A stretch of 64,000 nt of DNA from assembly GCA_947184155.2 (NCBI GenBank), contig CAMXCT020001801.1, positions 1-64,000 on the forward strand, given 5' to 3'. The DNA comes from Cladocopium goreaui. Its lineage: Eukaryota > Sar > Dinophyceae > Suessiales > Symbiodiniaceae. Made by a program: the position numbers and the translations under genes. Below, one piece after another: positions 13,001-21,509 of this stretch; the stretch's first letter is position 1, and each line of letters starts with the position of its first letter. The notes below the pieces were generated by a model. The model was given only the letters and a program-made list of their open reading frames with translations. It did not search any database and had not been told where the DNA came from.

Positions 13001-14331
13001 ATAACAAATCGACACTTTGCAGTGCAAACAGACACGCTTCTGATAAGACATGATAGAACCATACGCAACTCCTTGATTCAAGTGGACCGCGAACGCGCTC
13101 AATTCAGAAGCTGGATGCAGCTATGATCTCCACTATCCATGCTTCCAACATTGAAACACTGTGCTCCCCCTGCCTTGTGAGACAGCCTGGACGGGGACGG
13201 GGGCCGGCAATTCATGCACTTCATGGCTGAAGCGGCACAGATCGCCGCAGTTGCATTTGCCCGCCAGGAAATGCCGGCAAATGGACCTGCACATCGAACA
13301 AAAATGCTCTCAAAGCTTCTTTAGGTGAACAGTCACATGACGTCCTCATGGTTTGGCACAGAAACGTCGTAACTGAAACATAGTCATGGCATGTCATGGT
13401 AGTCATGGTCGTGAAGATATAGAGATCGAAACAAAAAGAGTTGCAACATGATACAATTGTATATTGTACATTAATGTACACAGTATAATTATTATAATAA
13501 ATGTTTTGTTTATATGTTTGATCGCCTCTTATTTGTCTATCTATGCTTGCTATAAAAAAAAAAAACATGGTGGACGGGATATGGTCATCCCATCATTCTG
13601 ATTGTCGGACATCCCTGGTACATAAAACCTTATTGATCAGGATGTGACCATCCCCAATGTGGGCATATCCAACTGTTGAGCACGGCAAATCTAGTGCCCA
13701 TACATCTGAAACATGTTTGGCAACGATGTCCACAACTGGTTGCACTGTGCTTTTGCTTGCCTGTCATCTCCTCTCATCGTGGAGTCTGCAGGGGAACACA
13801 AACAAAGCATCAGGGGTGGAGGGTGCAGCACTCTGATTTGAGGGAGCTGGTTGCATAGTTCCTCTGTCATCAGAACACACCAAAACAAATATAACAAATC
13901 GACACTTTGCAGTGCAAACAGACACGCTTCTGATAAGACATGATAGAACCATACGCAACTCCTTGATTCAAGTGGACCGCGAACGCGCTCAATTCAGAAG
14001 CTGGATGCAGCTATGATCTCCACTATCCATGCTTCCAACATTGAAACACTGTGCTCCCCCTGCCTTGTGAGACAGCCTGGACGGGGACGGGGGCCAGCAA
14101 TTCATGCACTTCATGGCCGAAGCGACACAGATCGCCGTAGTTGCATTTGCCCTCCAGGAAATGCCGGCAAATGGACCTGCACATGGCGACAAAAACCTGT
14201 GGCACACCAGAAAGCCCAGAAAACTATCACCGGCAAGTCTTGTCGCAACTTTTTTTAAACATTTTTTTATATATTTTTTAAATGTGTATATGCAGAATGT
14301 CACAGGATGCTCAAGGTGGTGTGTGTGCGTG

Positions 14332-14362
<31 letters not shown>

Positions 14363-17300
14363 TTCTTCACAAACTGAGACAGCCTTTTGCGATTCAGGAA
14401 AGGCGCACAAAACTAGCAACCCCTGTAAAGATAGAAATGATAGACAAGTCATTCAACATTAGTTAATACTATTTTGGTAGGATCTCTGGGTTACCATTTC
14501 CATTTGAGAAACCTTAGGGCCTCAAGCCTAAGATCGCCAAAAGGCATGGGTCATTTGGCTCATCAAGTCACTTGTTTCAACAACGATGGAAAATGACAAT
14601 CTACATTCTAACCCCCCAGAATACACGGCTAATCGTAGACAGCCTGGCAATTTCGAGATCAATTTCAGCTGGACACTATCTTTTTGCAAACATATCACAT
14701 AGACGGTATATCAGGGTACATTGACACTTTCCGTCTTTAGCAGTGTAGCAAAAATATGTAAAACACTTGCCTCCCAAAAATGCTTCCAAAGCTAGAGGGC
14801 TAGCCAAGAAAGGCCTATGAGTTTCCCCCACACCAAACCGATTGAAATCATTCGAAATCTACCACCAGTTGACGATTTCCACACGCCTGTCATCTTCATG
14901 CTTGGAACCTGCAGAGGCAGAGGGTTCCATGATTCGAACTTCAGGCCCGAACAGTCCCTAACACTTTGCCCCCATATGTGGGTTGTGAAATGTTGTGAAT
15001 ATATCATTACAAATTATTATACCATATTACAACTGAGGTTTACACATCCGAAACATTCCGAAACTCAGTTAGGATAATCCCATGTCATTTTTCCCAAGTT
15101 TTTCCCTGGCCATGTTGACCCCCCCATTTTCCAGTTGCCTTGCCTGGTGGAGCGGTCAAAGCAGTCACTTCATGGCTGAAGCGACAGAGGTCGCCAAAGG
15201 TACACTTCTTTTCCAGGAAGTGGCGGCAAATCGACCTATCGGGCGCCTTGAAGGTTCTGGTTCTGGATGATGGTAAGCACATTTGAGCAAGTGGATTTTA
15301 TCCAACATTCTACTCATACATTATGATTGGGTTGTGCCAATGCTACCTTTAAAACATTAACTTGAACTTCAGGCATGATACCAGCAAGGTGTCGAAGTGC
15401 AACACATACATCATGCCCGGCCACAGGAAAATTCCAAGCAACTTCGATCTGCAAATCCCCAGTGATTCCTCAAATCCTCAGGTCTCTGGCCTGTCCATTG
15501 ATGTTGGCTCAAACATGGCCCAAACATGGGTGTGTAATCTTTAATACCCTGCAAACAAGTTTTTTTTTTCAGGCTGGGTATGAACTATTGCACATTTATA
15601 TACATTTATAGCGTAGAGCAACAAACATAACCGGCCGTTCACCATCCGGTTTACCCAGAAATGCTTCTTGAGCATCATTTTCTCCGATTACAACATGCCA
15701 TTGAGGGGGTGCCCTCTGGTAATTTTGAAACTTGGCTGGAGATTACATCATTTATAGATGATTTCCGTTGATTTTCCCAGCGAACGAAACCTCCATTTGT
15801 ATCCATTTGTAGGGGATTTCCCAGCCACGGCCGCACCTGTCATCTGCTGTGCCTGTCGGCAACGGCGCCGCATGCGGTGCATGCTTGCCTCGAAAATATG
15901 GCCACGGCTGGTGGTTGAGCCCCTCAGCCACCGATATCAAGCTTGCCCTCTGGTAATTTAACATAGCTATGCAGACTTGACCCATTTATAGATGATTTAA
16001 CTGTCTAGATATCTTAAATATTCTTCAATTACGGGAGGTATGATGCACACTTCGTGGTTCATCCCTCTTAGTAAGTAGGGTTCCGGCACAATGACGACGT
16101 ACGATTTTTGTTATGACATGATCCATTTGCAACTGACATAAAACGGGGAAATCACATGAAATTAAGTAGCTACCGTCTAGTAATTTTTGCATAGCAATGG
16201 AATGAACATGGCCCATTCATAGATGAGCCTATAAAAAATGGGATTTTCCATAGCAACGTGTTAAATTACCAGAAGGTAACCAAGCGCTGATTGGTGGTTG
16301 GCTCGGCATTCGGCATCGCCGGGATCTAGATCCAACGACGGAGGCTGGAATTTCTGACGGTGTTTCTTCCAAAAATCCATAGATTCCACAGCCTTTTCTG
16401 CGCAAGAATTTCCATCATTTGAAGATTACCAGCTGATTTTAAGTGACTTTGGCCACTCAAAGCGGATTTTCGCCTGACGGGGGGAACAAGTTGGGTTTCT
16501 CTAAGACTGCAGCATAATTACCACCAAAGCCAATGGTTTCCAATCTCAAGCAAACCTTGCTTGGATCCATTCGGATTTTTCGATGTTTTTCGTCGTTGTC
16601 AATTCCTTGATATTCCTTGCGCCATTTGGTGATTTAACTGCACTCCGACCTGACACAGACTGCGAAATTCTGATGTTTAAGCACCAGCTGATTGGTGTGG
16701 CCTGTCCCTAAAATCATCCCAAGGATGCCCAAAAAAACTTGGCATTCTGCCTGCTATCATCTACTTTCATGATTTCGAGGTGGACCACTCAAACCATGTT
16801 AAACTGCATTTTCTCACTGGAATCCTCAGAAAATGACCACCAGAATCAGGCGGAACTCCAGGTGGAAACACCCCGTTGTTTCCCCGATGCCGTAGGATCT
16901 CCTTGGTGGCTGAAACCACAGCCGTCGCCGTAGGTGCACTTGCCCTGCAGAAAATGTCGACAGACCGGCCTGCAAGCTGTGAGATGGGATGGGATGGGAT
17001 CATAGTTTTTTTCGGCCATGCATTCCATCAGCCTGTTTTGGGGTACGTAAAACCCATCAGGCAAAAAAAAAGGGCGTGTCAAATGATATCGTTTTATGGC
17101 TTTTTACATGTGGCTACAAAATAGGTTATATGTAGATTTCAGTTTCAAAGTGATTTATACCCCGTATAAGATTTATACCCCGTATAAAACCTATCTACGT
17201 ACATGTGTATATTATATATATAATGATAGCTGGGTATATTGCACACACATATATTATATATATATATGTAATAATACACACACACATAACTCGGTATAAT

Positions 17301-19199
17301 TCGCTTACTACCAACGTACGAAGAGGGATGCACTCCCAAGTAATATTCAATGATCTCTCAAAGCATGGTATGATTGTTGTTGCTTAATTTCCATGGGGGC
17401 ATTGTGTGGTTTGGATATCAAACTACATGTACCATGAAAGTCAAACACGTACCAGTCTTTACAAAAGCAGGAAATAAGATAAAATGCTAGTGTTGGGATG
17501 CAGTTCTAAAGACCCCAGCTATATATTATATCAACTATTGGGTTATATCCAAATGGCTCACATAACGATTGAATCCGTGAGGCCTCTTTTAGTAGCTATG
17601 GACCTCTCTGCGTTGGATGAAGTATCAGCAGATAGGCTACCCCCAAATCCCATGGCTTTTCACATCGCTATTTTTCGAGGTATACCCAATTTCTGGATAA
17701 ATCATGCTCGACCCATATCCAAAATTTGGGGACTCCCAACATACACAACTTCATTAGGATCATCAACCATTACCAGGCCTTGATCTACTAACTGTACAGA
17801 CTCCGAATGCGAGGATCATCCCAGAACTCAGAACGGAGCTTTCCGAAGTCATGGGGGCACCCCAAATTCATCCAGTTGTCATGGATGATCATGACTTAGT
17901 ATTGAAACCATGGTGACGACTGGGGATCCCCCCATGCCTTTTGGGACCCCACGCCTGTCATCGGTGAAATGCTTGAAGTTGCACGTATCACCTAAGCTGA
18001 GGCACAAGAAACGGTGCTACCAGGCTGTTGTTTCAGATGTGCTATGGCTGCCAAGGTCAACTCAAATATTTTTATGGTCATCCCACCATCAGGATTCGAT
18101 TTACTATAATATGATTTGATGAGTTATTGATCCCTGTTATGAACATGGATTGATGACCATCCTCTCAATATGGGTGTATAATCCAAGTCTCAACTGTGGC
18201 ACAAATGATGATGGGTATCTATTGGGAGCATAGCCCATTTTCAGACACACATACATATATATATATCCTGGTGTGGTTTGGTGTGTTGATTCTAACTACC
18301 AATCATTCAGCTAACTCAGGAAACAGCACGAAGCGTGGTTGCACATGGCCCACTTCTCAACACGATGAGATAATGAGTCCAGGGTCCTGCGAATTCTCTG
18401 CGAACTCCAAGCAACAGTCACCAGTCATCCCGAGGATTTGGTGAGGGCCTACTGTAATCACTGTGATATCACGGTTGACTGGCAATTAGCCCCTTGTTTC
18501 ACAGGGAGAAATCCTGCCACGTTGGATTCCCATAGCTCCTGAATGCTGCCAACATCTCCCAACCTCAGGCATCATCTCACCTATCTCTAAGGTTCTGGCC
18601 GTAGCTACACTTTCCCTCCAAGAAGTGGCGACATACATCAGCTGCGGCCAGCATAGTGGCGCCTGAGCATGATGTCGTGATCCCAAACACCTTGGGTTTC
18701 AATACTAAAATTATCTAAAATGATTTTAAGATGGTCTAATTTGGGATGATTTGGGTACCCCATTTCAGGAAACCTCCATTTTATGCCCAAACAGGATTGA
18801 ATCGTCTAATATTGATAATATCATGTCAACCAGGCGAATAAAGAAAGGGAATGAAGCAAAAAGAGAGATACGGTACAGCAGAGATACTATGTTAATTGCT
18901 GCGTTCATACGTACGGACACCCCAGGGGATATGGGTGAAAACAAGTATATTATCATATATTATCAATTATCACCAGCACCAGATATTCAAGCAGGGTTCC
19001 TAGACACAACAAACAAACGCATGGTTAACAAAAAAAGCAAATGGTGGCGACCTCAAGTTGAAGTCACTTTGAAAATTACGAGTTGAACCTGCCAACCATC
19101 CGATGGTTCCAAATTTTGCCTCTACCTTGGGAGGTCATCATTCAAGACCTGCTTGTGTCAGAGCGAGCAATCTCTGGCGCCTGTCATCTGGAGATACCA
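6970..19199 (-). CDS. Multi-exon gene: alternating DDR microexons and CCCH zinc-finger exons
   Basis: Overall extent of the modular gene on the minus strand. Each module is a microexon ending GAT GAC AG (Asp-Asp-Arg across the splice) followed by an exon with one CX7CX5CX3H finger. DDR exons are 2 + 3n + 2 nt and finger exons 1 + 3n + 1 nt, so joining all modules keeps one frame reading ...DDR-S/P-x-C-R-H-F.... CCCH fingers of this kind usually bind RNA, so an RNA-binding regulatory protein is inferred; nothing else shows its target. Donors are GT, GC or GA and acceptors AG|G, as known for dinoflagellates. Eight fingers have all ligands. True start and stop are unknown; candidate outer exons are at 20221-20280, 6627-6678 and 3462-3509. 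Confidence 0.75.
7035..8125. other. Intron-like stretch
   Basis: Lies between the DDR exon at 8126 and the finger exon at 6970. AT-rich, with no further exon supported. Confidence 0.4.
8126..8219 (-). CDS. DDR exon, long Ala/Pro-rich form
   Basis: 94 nt (2+90+2). Acceptor CCTTTAG|GTGAG, ends GATGATAG|GCGC (GC donor). Reads an Ala/Pro/Gln-rich segment ending APAPMRPQPMDDR. It is GC-rich against AT-rich introns. The longest of the DDR exons; phase matches the finger exon at 6970-7034. Confidence 0.65.
8247..8830. repeat. TA/TATG-rich microsatellite region
   Basis: Repeated TATATATA, TATATATGTA and GATATATATG blocks, plus a duplicated motif AATGATAGAAGTTGATAGATA (8326 and 8558 areas). Non-coding. 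Confidence 0.7.
8831..9593. other. AT-rich stretch without a gene
   Basis: No exon with splice context was seen. A tRNA A-box-like string at 9450 was examined and rejected. Confidence 0.4.
9594..9720. mobile_element. MITE-like foldback element, family III (best copy)
   Basis: TACAGGATGGTGCCCCCCAG at the left pairs with CTATGGGGCACCACCTTGTA at the right, with inner arms (AGTTGGTTTATAAACC / ATAAACCATAGTTATGGG). About 127 bp, no ORF. Confidence 0.75.
10084..10151 (-). CDS. CCCH finger exon 2
   Basis: 68 nt, phase 1/1. Acceptor GCGACCAG|G, GC donor GGAG|GCCG. Reads CRHFLEGRC-TYGDMC-RFRH, all ligands present. Preceded in the transcript by the DDR exon at 10395-10419. Confidence 0.75.
10395..10419 (-). 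CDS. DDR microexon (25 nt)
   Basis: Acceptor TGCAG|GCGCA, donor GATGACAG|GTGGG. Reads (G)APSNLDD(R) in phase 2/2. The split Arg codon is completed by the G opening the finger exon at 10151. Confidence 0.7.
10601..10685. mobile_element. Family I foldback element, diverged/partial
   Basis: Begins CCCTCTGGTGACTTAAG and has the inner TTATAGATTATTTTGCC and TTTTCCATGG parts. The right terminus is not recognisable. Confidence 0.5.
10887..10921 (-). pseudogene. CCCH exon with the finger core deleted in frame
   Basis: 35 nt in phase 1/1, with the same acceptor (TGCAG|GTCC) and GC donor (CACAAG|GCAGGGG) as the 113-nt finger exons at 12280, 13174 and 14064. It keeps PCRH at the start and TVPQ at the end but lacks 78 nt (26 codons) covering the other zinc ligands. 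It can still be spliced in frame, so this looks like loss of one finger without loss of the reading frame. Confidence 0.6.
10952..11048. mobile_element. Family II foldback element
   Basis: CTGGTTGGTGGTATACCTAC ... TTTCCAAACCACCAACCA, with the CCCCTCTGAAAAATATGAAAG core. Confidence 0.75.
11210..11314. mobile_element. Family I foldback element (introner-like), complete
   Basis: TA | CCCTCTGGTAATTTAACATAG ... GCCATGTTAGTTTGCCAGAGGG | TA. Terminal inverted repeats of about 30 bp, an inner TTTTTAATAGG / CCATCTATAAGTGG section, and TA on both sides suggesting a TA target duplication. CTG|GTAA and GCCAG|A at the ends look like splice sites on either strand. Confidence 0.75.
11378..11399 (-). CDS. 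DDR microexon (22 nt)
   Basis: Acceptor TTGCAG|GCCCC, GC donor GATGACAG|GCCGG. Reads (G)PMTVDD(R), phase 2/2. Precedes the finger-deleted exon at 10887-10921. Confidence 0.65.
11616..11680 (-). CDS. CCCH finger exon 3
   Basis: 65 nt. Acceptor TTGCAG|GTCC, canonical GT donor CATG|GTGCC. Reads CRHFLEGKC-NYGDQC-RFSH, complete ligand set. Confidence 0.75.
11970..11994 (-). CDS. DDR microexon (25 nt)
   Basis: Acceptor CTGCAG|ACTCC, GC donor GATGACAG|GCAAG. Reads (D)STMRGDD(R). Flanking intron sequence resembles that of the microexons at 12871 and 13761, so all three derive from module duplication. Confidence 0.7.
12280..12392 (-). CDS. CCCH finger exon 4
   Basis: 113 nt (1+111+1). Acceptor GTGCAG|GTCC, GC donor CACAAG|GCAGGG. 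Reads CRHFLEGKC-NYGDLC-RFSH, then a tail EVHELLAPVPVQAVSQ. All ligands intact. Confidence 0.75.
12871..12895 (-). CDS. DDR microexon with Asp to Gly change
   Basis: Same 25-nt exon as at 13761 but GATGGCAG replaces GATGACAG, so the motif reads Asp-Gly-Arg. Splice sites and phase are retained. Confidence 0.65.
13174..13286 (-). CDS. CCCH finger exon 5 (variant)
   Basis: 113 nt with the same splice sites as exon 4. Reads CRHFLAGKC-NCGDLC-RFSH: Glu to Ala, and Tyr to Cys before Gly-Asp. The extra Cys lies inside the finger. All four canonical ligands remain. Confidence 0.72.
13761..13785 (-). CDS. DDR microexon (25 nt)
   Basis: Acceptor CTGCAG|ACTCC, GC donor GATGACAG|GCAAG. Reads (D)STMRGDD(R), phase 2/2. 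Confidence 0.7.
14064..14176 (-). CDS. CCCH finger exon 6
   Basis: 113 nt. Acceptor GTGCAG|GTCC, GC donor CACAAG|GCAGGG. Reads CRHFLEGKC-NYGDLC-RFGH with the same tail as exon 4. Complete ligands. Confidence 0.75.
14331..14364. repeat. (CT)n microsatellite
   Basis: CT repeats with one interruption, in an intron. Confidence 0.9.
14365..14886. other. Intron-like stretch
   Basis: Between the DDR exon at 14887 and the finger exon at 14064. No further exon supported. Confidence 0.4.
14887..14908 (-). CDS. DDR microexon (22 nt)
   Basis: Acceptor CTGCAG|GTTCC, GC donor GATGACAG|GCGTG. Reads (G)SKHEDD(R), phase 2/2. Confidence 0.65.
15144..15235 (-). CDS. CCCH finger exon 7
   Basis: 92 nt (1+90+1). 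Acceptor CCGATAG|GTCG, GC donor CACCAG|GCAAGG. Reads CRHFLEKKC-TFGDLC-RFSH, then EVTALTAPP. All ligands present. Confidence 0.75.
15711..15830. mobile_element. Family I foldback fragment
   Basis: Starts GCCCTCTGGTAATTTTG and has the inner TTTATAGATGATTT. A second left-end copy (GCCCTCTGGTAATTTAACATAG) lies at 15944-16010. Right termini are missing in both. Confidence 0.5.
15837..15852 (-). CDS. DDR microexon, only 16 nt
   Basis: Acceptor GCCGACAG|GCACA, canonical GT donor GATGACAG|GTGCGG. 2+12+2 nt reads (G)TADD(R). A longer alternative would use an upstream AG and include the GC-rich HAAPLPTG segment. Phase agrees with finger exon 7. Confidence 0.5.
16171..16278. mobile_element. Family I foldback element, diverged
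   Basis: TA|CCGTCTAGTAATTTTTGCATAG ... AACGTGTTAAATTACCAGAAGG|TA. The left end has lost CTGGT (now CTAGT). Inner sections match family I. Confidence 0.65.
16902..16969 (-). CDS. CCCH finger exon 8
   Basis: 68 nt. Acceptor CTTGCAG|GCCGG, GA-type donor CACCAAG|GAGATC. Reads CRHFLQGKC-TYGDGC-GFSH, complete ligand set (Arg to Gly before Phe). Confidence 0.72.
16970..17954. other. Intron-like stretch with TA/CA microsatellite
   Basis: TA-rich and ACACACA tracts at about 17196-17290 and a duplicated TTTATACCCCGTATAA (17155-17190). No exon supported. Confidence 0.4.
17955..17991 (-). CDS. Hybrid exon: remnant of a finger fused to DDR
   Basis: 37 nt (2+33+2). Acceptor GCTTAG|GTGAT, GC donor GATGACAG|GCGTG. 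Reads (G)DTCNFKHFTDD(R). GDTCNFKH matches the second half of a finger (GDxCxFxH), and the upstream DNA also aligns (HRFLC) but has a stop where the first Cys should be. A decayed finger apparently now serves as a DDR exon. Confidence 0.5.
18581..18641 (-). pseudogene. Degenerate CCCH exon
   Basis: Reads CRHFLEGKC-SYGQN-LRDR. The first two Cys are kept; the third Cys and the His are gone. The phase at the possible acceptor does not fit the module. The GT donor AGATAG|GTGAG is good. Probably decayed. Confidence 0.5.
19181..19199 (-). CDS. DDR microexon (19 nt), most 5' found
   Basis: Acceptor GAAGCAG|TGG, GC donor GATGACAG|GCGCC. Reads (V)VSPDD(R), phase 2/2. Confidence 0.55.
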
Positions 19200-20220
19200 C
19201 TGCTTCGCTTGCTGTCAGGAACATGTGGCAGTTTCTCCGAATGCTAATAATCAAGGGATCTTTCGAGGGCTGGATGGTTTTGGTTGGTTTTGGCAGGCTT
19301 CTAATGGCAAAATACTATTTATTGAGATGTAGAGGCTTTGATATCTCTGGCTAGAATTGAACACTTTTACATGTTGAATGATTCTGCGACAGGGGGCAAA
19401 CCTTCAGCAGCTGAATCTATTCCGTGGTAAACTCAATGATAAACCAACCGGTGACTTGAGCAACTCGAGCCAGGACGTCACATGCGTAATGGTGGTGATT
19501 CGCGATGGTGAGACTTCTCATTGGCTTAGCCAACACATAGAGAGTATTTTTTTCAATTATTTCTATTTCCTAATCAGGTGGTCCATGGTGCTTGAGTTCA
19601 GGGATCCATAGGGGTCCCAGTTTATAGAAAGCGTAACACATAGCTTCATGATCATCATTGAACAGAACTATGATCGCTAGCTGCCTCCGATAATCTAGCC
19701 TGGCTGTGAAGATTCCGATGTATAGGTGACTTTCAATCAAACATGGGCATTTCCCAATGGGACAATCACCCTACCAACTTTTTCCGTTTCTCAATAAATT
19801 GGATTGTCAGAGAACGATCGAACATATCTATATAAACATATCTAAACATTGGAAACCATGGAGAAAATAATGGAAAATTCTATCGATCGATCGAACCCAA
19901 GGGCATCTCTGAGTACATCAACATCCTTCGCCATGTGCGAAGGGAAGGGCATCCCAGCATGGTGACTCGATGATTCGTGAAGTGGGAAAAGTCTCCACTG
20001 TATTGACCATTGAAACCCTTGAACATACTATATTATACCACACTGTTATATCATATATATATTAAGACACTTCCCTCCTCAGATATCAAACATCATCAAA
20101 CCCTTCTTCCAAAATTTGAGACAGCGATCAAACACAAACAAGTTTGGTCACTTTTAGTGTAACACTCGAATTTTGCGGGGCTATTAATCTCTTGGAACCA
20201 GAAACACATCTGCCTTTGAC
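19200..20220. other. Stretch without supported exon
   Basis: AT-rich unique sequence, possibly the 5' intron of the CCCH gene. Nothing else supported. Confidence 0.35.
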
Positions 20221-20280
20221 CTAAAGCAGCTCGCGTTTTCTGCGCGTCTTGTGCGAACCATCAGCCATCAGCCCAGCCAT
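20221..20280 (-). CDS. Possible first exon or small ORF, basic N-terminus
   Basis: An ATG at 20280 (minus) opens MAGLMADGSHKTRRKRELL and a stop. Composition is coding-like and basic, ahead of the CCCH modules. It could be a first exon if an internal GC/GA donor is used, or unrelated. Confidence 0.25.
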   Translation of the reverse strand: MAGLMADGSHKTRRKRELL

Positions 20281-20819
20281 CGTTCCGATCGTTCTGGGGA
20301 TCAACACCTGGGTACCTGCGTCGAGGAAACGGCCAACAAATAAGATGCATAACAAATCTGTGGACACCGCAATACACACACTGGTCTGGCTTTTCCACAA
20401 TCTTCCGAAATCAAATTCTACCAAGACACATCAAGACAACAAAATTTGGGACCGCTACGGATCGCCCTGGCGATGGCCTGTAAGCATTGACAATTCAAGG
20501 AGACACGCAACGATCGGCAGCGATCTACCTTCGCCTGCACGAGGAGGTCAAACAGTTCACCAGTTTCACAGTTCATCATGGAAGGAACATCCTATTATCT
20601 TATGTTCCATCCATGATCTGATATCATAAATGTTGGAAAATATTGAATAATAAGGCATATCTTATGTACTTGAATAAACACAAACACTATATTAAAAAAC
20701 ACCAAACAAAAAAATATTAGAAGATATCTTGAAAAAATCTTTAAGTATACATGGTGAAACAGTTGGTGCATGTTGGTACCCAAAAAACTCGGAACTTGCG
20801 CGATGTCTTGTGGAGGATC

Positions 20820-20930
20820 CTAAGCTTCAACCCCCCAGCCGCGGTTACGCCTCAGGGGAGCTTGCAAACAGCTGCGGCTGAACTGCAAATTCTCCAGCAG
20901 CCGCTCCTGACGCGGCGACTTTTCAAACAG
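20820..20930 (-). CDS. Probable terminal exon of the coiled-coil gene
   Basis: 111 nt. Acceptor TTTCCCAG|CTG. Reads 36 residues, LFEKSPRQERLLENLQ...RRNRGWGVEA, then TAG. Charged, helical at the start and basic at the end; GC-rich in AT-rich surroundings. An alternative is a GA donor at the stop. The nearest upstream exon found is 24065-24127, across the satellite. Confidence 0.5.
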   Translation of the reverse strand: MFEKSPRQERLLENLQFSRSCLQAPLRRNRGWGVEA

Positions 20931-21509
20931 CTGGGAAACTGTGCCACGGATTTGATAAAATTACTGTCACATCATGGAAAGTGCCACATGCACAGCAAAA
21001 ATCTGTGTGGGTGGGGAATCGGGTTCTCGGGTTCTTCATATTTCTTGGGCATTCACGACACCAAAGAACTGCAAACACTTGGTATGGATGGCAGGAGATC
21101 CACCAGCTCTTTCGCTGTTTGCTTCTCCGCACCACATTTTATTGATCAACATTGATCAAGGGATTCCCAAGGGATATCAAGAGTTTAGACTTGTCATCTC
21201 TCCCAGTATTTGGGCATGCGGCACGCATCCAAATTACAGGATGAATATTTCATGTTACTGCTTGGCGAGGGCCAATAGCTAGTTTTGACCCATCGCCATT
21301 GCATGCCATCGATTTCATGAACAATATCCAGGTCTACATTTACAAATGGTTGCATCCACTTATTTATTCTTCACCATGCTGCGGCAGGGTTATTTCCAGG
21401 TTAAAACCATTGAAATCCATGTAAGTCATATCTATTTTCCTTCTAAGTTGGCTTAACGCTATTTTCGTCGGATTACCCCAATCATGTGATGGTGGTTACC
21501 CCAATCATT

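Larger units (their letters stand above)
12245..14176 (-). repeat. Tandem ~890-bp duplication of a CCCH/DDR module
   Basis: Finger exons at 12280, 13174 and 14064 and DDR exons at 12871 and 13761 recur with spacing of about 890-894 bp, and the intervening intron sequence is almost identical. A more diverged third relative covers 11880-12130. This is recent growth of the zinc-finger gene by whole-module duplication, introns included. Confidence 0.85.
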
